From NCBI GenBank assembly GCA_034440575.1, contig JAOTOL010001648.1, forward strand, positions 929,501 through 993,500: a DNA stretch of 64,000 nucleotides, written 5' to 3'. Below the pieces are notes generated by a model. The model saw only the letters and a list, made by a program, of their open reading frames with translations. It was not told where the DNA came from and searched no databases. This DNA comes from Imbricaverruca yamaguchii. Taxonomy: Eukaryota > Arthropoda > Thecostraca > Neoverrucidae. Below are positions 11,291 to 21,689 of this stretch, one piece after another. How positions within the stretch are numbered: the stretch's first letter is position 1; the number at the start of each line of letters is the position of its first letter. The position numbers and the translations under genes were made by a program.

Positions 11291-11851
11291 ACCTATTGCT
11301 GAGCAATTCCACTCCTCTCTTGCTCAGATGTAATCCATCTAAAGCAAACATCTCCGTCCTCCCCCAAAACTCCCCCACAAATCCAAGAACTGCACCCCAA
11401 GCTCCTTACAAATGTTGGCCACCCTGGTATTGAGCCCAATGGCCCTCGAATACCACTCCATGCTTGCATGGACCATAGGGAGGATGGATGTCACCACTCC
11501 TCTTTTCCTACTTCCTGCTAAACTACCTATCAAAGCCCTATAGGCTTTCATTGTTTCCTCTGTATTATTTTTTCCTACATCGTTAACTCCAACCTGCACA
11601 ATTACCGTTGCACCCTCTCCACTTCCCCTCATTACTCCCTCCAGCCTATCCCTAACATCTTTCACCTGCGCTCCCGGGTAGCAAACACGCATCCGTCTGC
11701 TGGGATTCTTGCTACAAAATGTTCGGTCCATGTACCGAACCCTGGAATCCCCTATGACTAAAACCTCTCTCTCCATCTCTATCTTCAGCCATCTGGTCAT
11801 CCCCACCTCCGTCCCTCTCATCATTACCTTCCCTCTCCTCCAGTGCATCAA
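11285..11851 (-). pseudogene. CR1 ORF1, SGNH esterase domain
   Basis: Residues from about 28 of the frame 11339-11851 contain VLVIGDSRVRY (GDS block, nucleophile Ser at 36) and VGVNDV at 87 (GxND block), the signatures of SGNH hydrolases in CR1 ORF1. A frameshift near 11390 diverts the end of this frame. In the neighbouring frame, down to about 11285, the missing tail can be read, including LDGLHLSKRG, which would supply the catalytic Asp/His block. All active-site blocks therefore survive, but in two frames. In CR1 elements the ORF1 product binds RNA; the role of its esterase is not settled. Confidence 0.85.
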
Positions 11852-12130
11852 ACCTATTTTTAATTGGGACGCCCATGTCCACCTTCCTTAGCGCCAGTCG
11901 GGTGCTATGGCGCCTTGCCACCTTCCAACTGCCACTATCCCGGACCAAGCCATCCGAACTCCCATCAGTCCTCCGCTCGGGCACCCGGAGTTGCCTGGCT
12001 GGCACCTCCCATGATGGGTCCCGCCACCAAACACTTCAAGCGCTCCACCTCCCCCCGTTAACATATCTAACCTCTTACTCAAGTCCCCAATGATTCCCAC
12101 ACACTTACAATTCCCACAGTCTCCTTCCAT
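11712..12130 (-). pseudogene. CR1 ORF1, N-terminal part
   Basis: A frame starting at 12130 opens with MEGDCGNCKC followed by a likely short coiled-coil segment, as in CR1 ORF1. Near 12030 the homologous reading passes to another frame (Met at 12005), which contains VPIKNRFDALEE at about residues 45-56, the linker that usually precedes the esterase. It shifts again near 11780 into the esterase frame. The 12130 Met is the probable ORF1 start because it precedes the Cys motif and no earlier in-frame ORF1-like sequence is seen. Confidence 0.7.
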
Positions 12131-12269
12131 TTTTGTTGTTGTTTTTTTTCTTTCTACTCTTAGTACTAAGTCTAGTTACTGTAAGCTTGTAAGCCTACAA
12201 GTATCTACTGTAATATATCTACAGTAATACAGTAATATAGCCTATAAGTATCTACAATGCACTATAATC

Positions 12270-12600
12270 CCGTATAATTACACTAGATATGAAGATACCT
12301 ACTGTAATTTATGCCCACTATTTTAGTCCTAAAATCTATCTTAAACTTACACACCAATTTGACACAAACTTATTCTCTACAGAAGCCTACACTATAGAAT
12401 TATACACTCTAGAATTACACACTACAGAGCTCACACCACACAAATATACACCACTGAATCAAACACTGTAGTACCCGTCCACAACACCCAACAATCCTGC
12501 AGTTACACTAGGATATGAAGATATACCTAGTGTAATGCTATGCCCACTATCTTAGTCTTAAAATCTATCTTAAACGTAAACACCAAATTGACACAGCCAA
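12270..12600 (-). repeat. 226-bp direct repeat, possible CR1 5' UTR monomers
   Basis: About 95 bp beginning TACACTAGATATGAAGATA near 12279 recurs near 12506 with high similarity, 226 bp apart, sharing ATGCCCACTAT and AAAATCTATCTTAAAC. The position directly upstream of ORF1 suggests tandem promoter monomers, as known from some LINE 5' UTRs. It may instead be pre-existing host sequence. Confidence 0.5.
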
Positions 12601-13285
12601 CACCCTTAGAACTTAACAAAATGGCGCTGGGCAGCCTCCCTGGGTTAATATATTTGCTGGCCTAATTTGCTGGTCAAAAATACTTATTTGATAAAAACTG
12701 TTGAAATATACGCTCAGAAGCAACCGCTAAATATCTATACACAATTTATCCCAGTACACCGTCCTTTTCCGCAACACTTAGCTCGTATGTAGTAGCCACA
12801 CCAAACACGTGTTTCCCCCACGCCTGGCGGCAGAGAAGCAACGGATGCGTATGGTCTGAGTCCCCTTGAAGCTGTAAGAGACTGAATTGTGAGAGAAAGA
12901 GACTTGGAAGAAGCCAGTATAGTTGTTCAAGCAACCCTAACCTGAACCGGCTATCTTTTACTTTTGCACGTGGGTACACCGCGTGAGGTAGACACAGATG
13001 ATGTAAGTACCTATGATGTTTTTTTCCAAAGGATAAAAAAATCCGTGGTGCTAAAATCAAACTTCGCTGCAATCCTGGATTGAAATATTCTATTTTATGC
13101 GAGAAAGGTGTACTTTTTTGTTCATATCTGCTTCACCAGCACTCCTGCAGCCGTCGGTTAGCAAGCGTCGGGTATTTTATCCTTTGGAGAGAAAAAAAAC
13201 ACTAATCGCTACAGAATATTTCCCTTATGTATCATACGATCAAACCAAACCTAACCATGCCACTTCAAAACCATTCAAATTTCCG
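12601..13285. other. Unannotated sequence
   Basis: The phrase AAAATGGCGCTGGGCAG near 12620 may mark the outer edge of the CR1 insertion. Nothing else is recognised. Confidence 0.4.
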
Positions 13286-13287
13286 CC

Positions 13288-13380
13288 GACGCGACCAATA
13301 GAGCTAACAGATGATGCACTCTGGGTACCAGAGATAATGACGTCACGCCTCAGGCCCATCAACCAATCAAATGCGCCCTG
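13288..13380. promoter_or_regulatory. Candidate promoter: two CCAAT boxes and a CRE palindrome
   Basis: GACCAATAG at about 13287, TGACGTCA at 13338-13345 and AACCAATCAAAT at about 13361 fall within 85 bp, followed by a GC-rich stretch. NF-Y and CREB/ATF sites clustered like this are common in metazoan proximal promoters. No gene is recognised on either side, so this remains a motif cluster only. Confidence 0.25.
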
Positions 13381-13981
13381 TAGCTTCCGCGTATTGGGAA
13401 AAATTCACATCGCCCGGCCGGGCCACGTGGTTCTACTTCGGGCCTCGCGGTGGCGGGCGGGGTTCCGCTGCGTGGAGGCTCCTGTTTGCTTTGCTCGTGT
13501 GTCCAGTTGATGGTCTGGCATTTGCCGATGGCCAGAAAAGCTACGTCCCCTCTCCTGCATCCCCATCTCAAATCTCTGTGTGCTCATTTGGTGTCTGTGT
13601 GTTTGTTTGCAACGTTCCGGACCTTGTTGATCTCTGCGGGCCTACGTGGGACTCTGTGGGCCTATTCCGTCCCTGTTTGGGTTTCTGTGAGCCTTTTATT
13701 CATCACGAGTCCGGTTGTCTCCCTGGATGTGGTCGTGTCTGAGTTTGTTCAAAGAGCTTCTGTTTTGATCTCTGTGAGTATATTTTTTATCTGGGCATCT
13801 GTTTGAGTTATGCGGATCGATTCGTGTCTGGGCATTTAATTATTTGTCTTGGTTCAGAAGGGCACCGTGTTGGTTGGTGGTTGGTTCCCCATGTAGTAGA
13901 ATGGGTTCCAATATACGAGGCCTTCGATAGCACAATGATCAACATACTTTCACCGTATGACTGAACTTATACTGCAGATAA

Positions 13982-13983
<2 letters not shown>

Positions 13984-14044
<61 letters not shown>

Positions 14045-14060
14045 CATATGTATATATATA
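13984..14060. repeat. (TA)n microsatellite
   Basis: About 55 bases of pure TA, then degenerate TATACATATGTATATATATA. Confidence 0.95.
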
Positions 14061-14716
14061 AAGATATATGAGTAAATAGCACAATGGCAGTAGAGCACGG
14101 GCATTGTTTTATATGCGCTACAATTTTTAAACATTCATTCTTAAAATAGCCTCTTAGGTCAGTGCAGGCCCGGGTATCCCCATAAGTTTCACTTCCTTTC
14201 GCTTCATTCCGGATAGTCCGATAGTGTTACTGTAACAGAATATCAGTTATTGATTCTGACTTTCGGCTATACGCATTGTACAACTACCAAGCATTCATGA
14301 CGTACATCTCAACCGCAACAATGCGTGCAATATTCGGTTTGTTCTTCGACTGTAAAGTTTGTCATTCTTGAGCGGTACCGGAGCTAGTGTTGACATGGTG
14401 TTCAGTTATTTATCTGTTATTTATCAGTTATTTATCAAGCTGTTATTGAAATAGAATATGAAATAAAACAATGGGTAATGCAGCCTAGTGGCAGCAATCA
14501 TAAGCCAAAGGCGAACATGCACCAGAACACAAGTTCGGCGAAGACATGTTCACAACGGGTAGCACTCACACACATGTCAAGCCATGCGTCTCCCACATTC
14601 CATCAACCTTGCCTTCAATACCTGGCAAGGTCAATGTTCCTCATTACTAAGCACGAATCAGCAGTCCGGGGCCACAGATTGCAATTTCATGGAACGCTGG
14701 TCGCACTATGTGAAAC

Positions 14717-15070
14717 ACTTCCATCTGATAACGTGGCACGTTCTGGTCAGCACTTCCGTCAGGCGACGTGGCACGTTCTGGTCAGAACTTCCGTCAGACA
14801 ACGTGGCACGTTCTGGTCAGCGCTTTTGTCAAACGACGTGGCACGTTTTCATCAGCGCTTCCGTCAGACGACGTGGCACGTTCTGGTCAGCACTTCCGTC
14901 AGACGACGGGGCAAGTTCTGGTCAACAATTCCGTCAGACAACGTGGCACGTTCTGGTCAGAACTTCCGTCAGACGACGTGGCACGTTTTCATCAGCGCTT
15001 CCGTCAGACGACGTTGCACGTTCTCATCAGCACTTCCGTCAGACGACGTGGTACGTTCTGGTCAGCATTT
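14717..15070 (+). repeat. 35-bp minisatellite, about 10 copies
   Basis: The unit contains TTCCGTCAGACGACGTGGCA followed by CGTTCTGGTCAGC. The period is 35 bp. Because 35 is not a multiple of three, all three plus frames read the same unit in turn and stay open, producing spurious 100-208 codon frames. Confidence 0.93.
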
Positions 15071-15149
15071 CGCTGAGGTTGAGCGCTGTCCTGTAGCTGC
15101 GTAGTCTCTCTCCAGGACACATGCTGCACTAAAACTGTGCACACGTGCC

Positions 15150-15236
15150 GATAAGACTAGGCTGGCTGTAGAGGTAGAATGCTAGCCTTGCACTAAGCGA
15201 GCGCATCGCTGTAGCATAACGTTCAAAACGAGCTCT
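15150..15236 (+). pseudogene. Possible tRNA-like relic
   Basis: GGTAGAATGCTAGCCTTGCA resembles the D-loop to anticodon part of an Ala- or Cys-type tRNA, and CGTTCAAAAC about 45 bases later resembles a decayed box B. The T-arm does not pair well. It is probably a fragment of a tRNA-derived SINE. Confidence 0.25.
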
Positions 15237-15764
15237 GCCAAAAATAGAAAAAGGTAGCAAATGTGCACTCAGGAACCCCAAAGAAGCGAATTTTTAGATT
15301 ATGTATTATATTACATCGCTTCATCCCTCATATCCGGCCATATCGCGGTTCAGTTATTTGTTATAAAGAAATGCTCAAGGTATTCCTGAATGCATTTCTG
15401 AAGTCTTTAAACGGTCCCAATCAACATGGAATAGTGGCGCATTGTGCATACATACATTTCTTAGTGGGAATAATGAAGAGATGTGTTTGTTAGGGAATAG
15501 GTGGGGCATTTCGTTGCAACAATAGCGTGAATTTTAGTGTTTTAACTTGAATTTTGGCAAAATACGTAGCTAATTGCGTCGTGGTGATAAGGTGTGCACC
15601 GATGAGATGCGAACCTGGCACAATACTCATGCTGGCTTCAATTAGACGAATATACTTACATCATGAGTATACATGAAGGAATAGCACAATGACAGCAGGC
15701 TATGGTCATTGTTTGGTAAACGTTTGATGGTTTTAGACTACTAATATTTGTTCGTAATAGCCAC

Positions 15765-16618
15765 AATAGATAGTGCTATCTAAAAAAATAGCCAACACGA
15801 CAAAATAGATTGTGCTACCTCAAATGGATAGTGTCCTCCGATTATTTCTAAGATGCCCTTCAAACTGTCAAGAACACCTTGGTGGGAACCCGGGCGAGCC
15901 CCCACATTTCAGGAATTGTTACATGCATGGGCAGTGGAAGATGTCAACGGTGGCTATCCTCCCACATATTTGCCTTAACCGCTACTTCTACCACAAGGGT
16001 TTTTCATTGAATGATTCGATCTAAAATCGACTTAGATCCCGATTTACTCGAACTTTCCCACCTCATTGACAAGCATTCGCTCAACATTTCCGAGACTAAC
16101 TCTTCACTACCTCGGAATGAACTCGGAAGTCCTGACCATTCCCTGTATTTGCTTATATTTGTTCGTAATATCTACAAGTAATAGCTGGATTACTACACAT
16201 AATTTCTCATCTAAACAATTAAACTGCATGATACACTGCAAATACAGGGAGTGGTCAGGACTTCCGAGTTCGTTACGAGGTAGTGAAGAGGTAGTCTCGG
16301 AAATGTTGAGCGAATGCATGTCAGTGAGGTAGGAAAGTTCGAGTAAATCGGGATCTAAGTCGATTTTAGATCGAATCATTCAGCGAAAAACCCCTGTGGT
16401 AGAAGTAACGGTTAAGGCAAATATATGGGAGGATAGCCTCCGTTGAAGTCTTCCACTGCCCATGCATGTAGCAATTCTTGAAATGTGGGGCTCGCCCGGG
16501 GTTCCCACCAAAGTGTTATTGACAGTTTGAAGGGCATCTTCGAAATAATCGGAGGATCCATTTGTGGTAGCACTATCTATTGTGTCATGTTATCTATTTT
16601 TAGATAGCACTATCTATT
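15765..16618. mobile_element. 854-bp foldback element with about 385-bp inverted arms
   Basis: The left arm 15765-16152 and right arm 16238-16618 are near-complete reverse complements, with an 85-bp unique loop. Both ends carry AATAGATAGTGCTATCTA or its complement, which is itself nearly palindromic. The arms differ by scattered substitutions and small indels, so they have aged since they formed and are not an assembly duplicate. There is no coding capacity beyond short chance frames. This structure fits a foldback or MITE-type non-autonomous DNA transposon; the superfamily is unknown and no clear target duplication is visible. Confidence 0.85.
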
Positions 16619-16643
16619 TCGCTGAAGCAACTCCCCAGGATTT

Positions 16644-16678
16644 CACCGTATTTTGTTCCTTCGGATGAAAATACGGTG
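16644..16678. repeat. Small perfect hairpin
   Basis: CACCGTATTTT (16644-16654) pairs with AAAATACGGTG (16668-16678): 11-bp stem, 13-base loop. It lies just outside the foldback element. Confidence 0.7.
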
Positions 16679-16679
16679 G

Positions 16680-18140
16680 CCAGGTTGACGGCCAGATTAC
16701 GCCGTGAGATTCCAAACCCTTGACTCAACAATTGCTGTGGAACTTATTTCAGACCCGAAATGGGAAGTTGAAAATCTTGACGTCCATCGCTCAGATCCCA
16801 GAAGATTCACAGGCCCTTTCTGCAGGTTTCACACCACGCACGTTCTAAATTACCCACCAAGAGTTCAGCAGGCTGGCTGGCAGTAGCAAGACGATTTCGA
16901 CTGATCAATTGGTAGATATTAGAGCATATTGCAAAGTGGAAAAGAAATGTACGTGCATCATCAATTAGGAGATGAGTGGAAACCCGTAATGGCAGTGATG
17001 AGGTCATCAGGAGAATATTGGTGATCCATAATACGAGAGACAAGGTCCCTAGGAGAGGAGTGGAGGCACTCTTCCACTCAAGTGGAACCCTAGAGATCGC
17101 GTTGTTGAACAGAAAGCCACCAAGGCTTTTAGAGGATTCCCTAGATGACTAGCTGAGTGGCAGGAGGCCTCTAATTTGGAACATGAGACCGAAGATGGAA
17201 AAGGAGCTTCAGGGATGGAATGGGATAATCCTATGGCGGAAAAGGAGGCTATAGAATACGATAAATGGTCCTCGAATCCAAGAGTCGAGAAGATCCGAGA
17301 AATATTTCCGATTTTTTAATCGCAAATTGAGACAAATTTACTGCGCACGAAATACTTGGTATAGTTTCATAAGTGCATTGTGGCATTTTCCTTAGATAAG
17401 ACCAACTGGAAATTAATAACCTCTGATATGAAGAGGAAATGGTGGCAATAACCAAATATTCGGCCTACATTGACGAGGATTGGTTACTGGCAAGCGGTGC
17501 CCACCATTACAACGTCTGTGATGAATGGATGTCAGAATAAAACGTGTTTGTTCAAATATCCTTCAAATTGTCGCATCCAATCCTTCACTTCAGGGTGAAA
17601 ATATGGCTCCAGAGATTCAAACACATTCATTTCAGTAGGTCTGCAACCCAGAAGTAGGCCACGAAAATAGCCTACCATCAATATACCTTCCCGAGCTATG
17701 TGTTGCCGCTTCAATAAAAACATGCCAATTGGTTGCAAATTTAGGAGCGTACAACGTAGCTTTTTCAAACAAAAGCAAGATCATCAACAGCAAATTATGC
17801 ATCAATAACACGGTATCGACATAGTGAACCTTTCTCCAGCCGTATGAATGTAGCATAAAATGTGGGCTGCACGGTGCCCCACGATATGAGTGAACATACA
17901 AAAACGAAGATCAGGCTTTTGATCGCAGGAAGCATCGTACAACGAATTGTACGATGCTTCCTGTATTGTGGCTGAAACTTTTTTTTTTTCACAGCGCACC
18001 CTCCTCCACCACTTCACTGAACAAGATGCTCCATGACATGGACCCAACGTAAATCACCTTCATGCTCCCATTGAATCAACTCAGGCCTGTGTCAATGAAG
18101 TCATGTATCAGCCACAGACAACAACCCAAACATACCCAGA
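16680..18140. other. Unannotated sequence
   Basis: Only short open frames are present. The hairpin at 17926-17963 is the only structure noticed. Confidence 0.45.
17926..17963. repeat. Perfect 17-bp stem with CGAA tetraloop
   Basis: CAGGAAGCATCGTACAA, then CGAA, then its exact reverse complement. It is a perfect hairpin with a minimal loop, unusually strong for chance. Confidence 0.9.
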
Positions 18141-18147
18141 CTGGCGC

Positions 18148-18330
18148 GAGGCAGCTCAGTTGGCAGCGAGCCGGCGCGCTGCCCCCTTCCCCCTGGAGTG
18201 TCAGCTGGCAGCGGCTCTGATGAGGCCGGGGACTCGGCAACGGAGAGGCCATGTCGCACCATTGGCCGCGCGCCAGGCACTCTGTATAAATCTAGGAGCT
18301 GACGGCGAAGCGCGGATCGACGAGACTAAA
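18148..18330 (+). promoter_or_regulatory. Candidate TATA promoter in GC-rich DNA
   Basis: An inverted CCAAT (ATTGG at about 18261) lies about 20 bases upstream of TATAAA at 18285-18290, in a GC-rich, CpG-containing context. Transcription would begin near 18315. A tRNA A-box-like GGCAGCTCAGTTGG lies at about 18150 without a box B. No exon is recognised downstream; the following sequence leads into a 26-bp minisatellite. Confidence 0.25.
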
Positions 18331-18576
18331 TCAACTGGGCATAGAGCATCGCTCCACGGGGCCGCCGAGGAAACGTTCTAGCCGATCACAAAACAGGATA
18401 GATAACGATTGCGGCCTCTTGGGTTCGCACGCGTACACCCCGTCATGGTATAGACAGCGAGAGGGTAATACCAATTGATCACACTGCTTGGTGTTGATTG
18501 ATTTTTTAGCTGCGTGCCACCTTACATTATTTAGTCAGTCGGTGTTATGTTGAGTCTACGTGGCGGACACGCTCAC

Positions 18577-18750
18577 CACATGTCTGCCTGTATCTGCATC
18601 ACCACATGTCTGCCTGTATCTGCATCACCACATGTCTGCCTGTATCTGCATCACCACATGTCTGCCTGTATCTGCATCACCACATGTCTGCCTGTATCTG
18701 CATCACCACATGTCAGCCTGTATCTGGATCACCACACGTCCGGCTGTATA
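18577..18750 (+). repeat. 26-bp minisatellite, block 1
   Basis: About seven copies of a 26-bp unit, CACATGTCTGCCTGTATCTG plus CATCAC, highly uniform until the last two copies. The same unit forms block 2 about 480 bp downstream. Confidence 0.95.
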
Positions 18751-19224
18751 TACACAGGGTTAAAATATTGGTTTTCATTAGGTGTGAGATGTCAAAACGA
18801 GCATAGCAGGATGTCGAAATTTGACATGTAATCAGTGTAATTTAACATGCTTTTGATGTCTTTCAGACAAAAATTTGAATTGATGGTGTATGCAATTGTG
18901 ACTGGGCCTTTAAGACTTGTTTTGAGATTCATAATTTAAGAAGAGCTATATTCAGGATAGGGAGAATAATAACTACAATAAACTGGTATTGTATGACATA
19001 TCACATTATAGGTCATCTCTTTACCTGAAATCGCATTGCAAAATGTCGATGTAACACCATTCCTCATTGAGGGCATGCATATGCTATTTATAAATGAGAT
19101 ACTGTTAGAAAGGAGACATAGATACTTCATATCAAGGAACAGGATGCTGATACTTCTTGGAGAAGGATGTCGATTCAGTGTTCAGAAAGTAGTATATTCC
19201 ACTCTATTTCATGAATAATGTATC
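18751..19224. other. Non-repetitive spacer between two blocks of one minisatellite
   Basis: AT-rich, with no repeat units and no recognisable gene. Both flanks carry the same 26-bp unit, so this may be an insertion into one array. I see no terminal repeats or target duplication. Confidence 0.5.
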
Positions 19225-19422
19225 ACTGTATATACATCACCACATGTCTGTCTGTACCTGCATCACCACATGTCTGCCTGTATCTGCATCACCACATGTC
19301 TGCCTGTACCTGCATCACCACATGTCTGCCTGTATCTGCATCACCACATGTCTGCCTGTACCTGCATCACCACATGTCTGCCTGTACCTGCATCACCACA
19401 TGTCTGCCTGTATCTGCATCAC
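19225..19422 (+). repeat. 26-bp minisatellite, block 2
   Basis: About seven to eight copies of the unit seen at 18577, here alternating GTATCTG and GTACCTG variants. Confidence 0.95.
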
Positions 19423-19429
19423 TTAGCCA

Positions 19430-19860
19430 CTGGCGGACATCCGACAACCATTCGGCGGCCCAACAACCGACCCATGGGCCACGGTTGCATTGTGGAAAAT
19501 ATGGGTGTAGGTGCGGCCCAAATATTGGTGAGGGGGTGGAATGTGTGTGGGGAGGGGGTGGGGGATGGGGGTGGAAGCTGAATGTCGGGCTTGTTTTGTT
19601 CAGTCAACGTCAGAGCGCGCCGTGCTTGATCCGCGCCGTGGTCTGGTCTGGGCTTCGACTGGTCTGTGGTGTGCTCTGGGTTGGGTTCGCAGCCCCGCGG
19701 TGGTCTGGTCTCAGCTGGGAATACAGTGCGGCGCGATCGACGGGGGCGGGACGGCGCAGTAGGCGTGTCGCTGCATTGGCGGCACGTCACAATCAGGGGA
19801 CATTCCGCGGCTGGTGTGGAATTCACCGACTGGCGGCAGGTTCAGCGTCTACGTAGCAAG
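19430..19860. other. GC-rich segment abutting the 26-bp array
   Basis: GC- and CpG-rich, with a G-run stretch at 19535-19580 that could form a G-quadruplex. Frames are open on both strands through composition. There is no recognised domain. Confidence 0.4.
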
Positions 19861-21110
19861 TCCTGCCTGGCGAATAACCAGACTGCGCAAACACCACAAC
19901 CAGTAGACGACAAGGAACATTCCGATTAGAAGTCGTAACACCTGCACTTCGGTACACTTTGTTGAATTTTGCAGGCCAATTGATGTGCTAGAAGCTCGCT
20001 ATGAGCTTAACGCATTCATACAACTCTTGACTATCCTTCACACATTATCCTTCCCCCGATATCCTTCACACTGCAGCCAAAGGCTCAGAGGAATAGTCGC
20101 CTCCTTGAGACGGAAGGCCTCTGGCAAAAGCAAATGCCCACGTGCCCCTACCCTCTCCCCAGGGACTTTCACAGTGGTGAAAGCGGAAAAATGGCGCGAT
20201 GGCGCGCTGTTGTTTGGCGTCGATGATGTGACACTCTTGGCTGCGAGTATGATACACGAGATGGAAATTGTGTGAGGTTAGTGTTGCATGACGTCATAAG
20301 AGGGAAGGCGTTAACCTGTTTTCCGCAGAAGTCGCCAATTATCACCAGCTAATCTCGCTTTTGCTCAATAATGACCAATATTGAATGCGATAGGACGATG
20401 CAAACGTCACCTGATATGCGTACATCAGCCAATTGATTGTTCAAGGTCATCCGAAGTCATTCCCCTAGTGTGACCTCAGATGACTTTTTGGACGACCTAA
20501 TCTGTGTATTGAAGCCAAAATTGGAGTTCGCGTCGAACGTTACTCGCAGGCGCAGGAACATGATGTCTTCTGACGCTCTTTGGGACATTTCCGAAATGAG
20601 GTCAACACTTCGACCTTATCTCACCCTCGACCTATGGGTCAGAATGTAGCATGCCACACGTCGCTAGAATCCCAGTATGTTCAGCAATGTTATGCTGAAC
20701 ATTTCAAGCGCGTATCGGCTTTTGGTGTTGCACAGGGAACGGTCAAACGTAAACACTCGAGCTGTGCAAATAGCCCACCTTTAAAGTGATCTGGGAGGTC
20801 AACCCTTGACCCAAAGCGTACGGTTTAGGCACTACCAATCGCGAGACCTCGTAGCATGTAGCACGATGACTTTCGTTTTATGTCGCTAGCTCTTCCCGTT
20901 CGGACACGTTATTGGCTCGTAGCCCATCCCCCCGGAAATCTGCAGTACGGGAGTTGGGAAATGCCGGACACGGGTGCGGGCTGACACGCAATGCAGATGT
21001 GTTAATTTGCAGCAGCTACAATGAGCGCCATCGGCTTACCGCACAGCCACATGGCCGCTTCGCCGTGCTGGATCCAGGACCCAGGATCCTGGATCCACTC
21101 TGCAATGCAC
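19861..21110. other. Unannotated sequence
   Basis: Contains a TGACGTCA palindrome at 20289-20296 and otherwise only short frames without motifs. Confidence 0.45.
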
Positions 21111-21114
21111 ACTC

Positions 21115-21430
21115 AGTCGGAACTGGATCCGGGCGAGGTTTGGGGCCGTGTCTGTAGCAGCTCTGGACCAGGTCGGGGACCGGACCCGGGCCGGGTCTGG
21201 ACGGGTCTGGAATCGGTCTGGTGGACTGGAGCTTGGGCTGCGCGTCCGGGCTGGGTCTGGACCGAACCAGTGACGGGCCTGTGCCGGGCCTGGACTGTGA
21301 GCGTAGGCTGGATCTGAGACTTGTGCTGGATCTGGGCTGGCTGTGGACCGGATCTGGATTGGATCTCGACTGAGCGGGCAGCGTCTGGGCTGGGGGTGGG
21401 GCTGGGGCTGGGCCGGGGCGCGGCTGCCAT
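21115..21430. repeat. Degenerate GGTCTGGAC/GGGCTG repeat, about 20 bp
   Basis: Words such as CCGGGTCTGGAC, GGGTCTGGA and GGGCTGGG recur about every 20 bp and become a run of GGGGCTGGG near 21395. Frames of 100-141 codons on both strands derive from this low complexity. Confidence 0.6.
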
Positions 21431-21571
21431 GGTGAACTCAAAGTCGCCGCCGACGACCCTGACCGTCGGCCGACAGATTCGGCGGCAGACCTAGCATTCC
21501 CTGGCCGCTCATCTCGCCCTCCACCTCAGTCCAGCGCCGAGATCACGCTGTTCGTAACATCTGCCAGCAAT

Positions 21572-21672
21572 CCGACCTGTCGGCCCAAACTTGTGGGAGG
21601 GCCGACAGGTCGGCTTTGGAACCGGAAGGATCTACCCGGTCCACTTCGGCTCTGTGAACCGGGTAGATCCTT
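21572..21672. repeat. Two adjacent perfect hairpins
   Basis: The first has a 15-bp stem starting CCGACCTGTCGGCCC (21572-21586 with 21599-21613, 12-base loop). The second has a 15-bp stem AAGGATCTACCCGGT (21626-21640 with 21658-21672, 17-base loop). Both stems are exact. Only 12 bases separate the two hairpins. Confidence 0.9.
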
Positions 21673-21689
21673 ACCTTGACCTCGACCTC

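Larger units (their letters stand above)
8203..12130 (-). mobile_element. CR1-type non-LTR retrotransposon, nearly full length, broken
   Basis: A LINE on the minus strand in CR1 order: a Cys-containing ORF1 start near 12130, an SGNH (GDSL-like) esterase domain, ORF2 with an apurinic-type endonuclease and reverse transcriptase, a short 3' UTR, and a 3' end made of tandem ACTTTATG-like octamers at about 8203-8226 instead of poly-A. Esterase-containing ORF1 and octamer tails are established traits of CR1 elements. At least five frameshifts (near 12030, 11780, 11390, 9870 and 8480) break the ORFs, so this copy cannot move by itself. Decay is otherwise modest: motifs are intact and few stops occur within domains, which suggests a fairly young insertion. 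A direct repeat at 12270-12600 may be its 5' UTR. Confidence 0.9.

Noticed and set aside
14478..15104. Three overlapping frames of 102-208 codons
   Set aside because: The 35-bp unit is read in all three frames in rotation; nothing outside the array supports coding.
18577..19422. CRISPR-like array (regular 26-bp repeats)
   Set aside because: Repeats are head-to-tail without unique spacers, in eukaryotic DNA, with no cas genes. The same applies to the 23-bp arrays at 32.4 and 58.0 kb.
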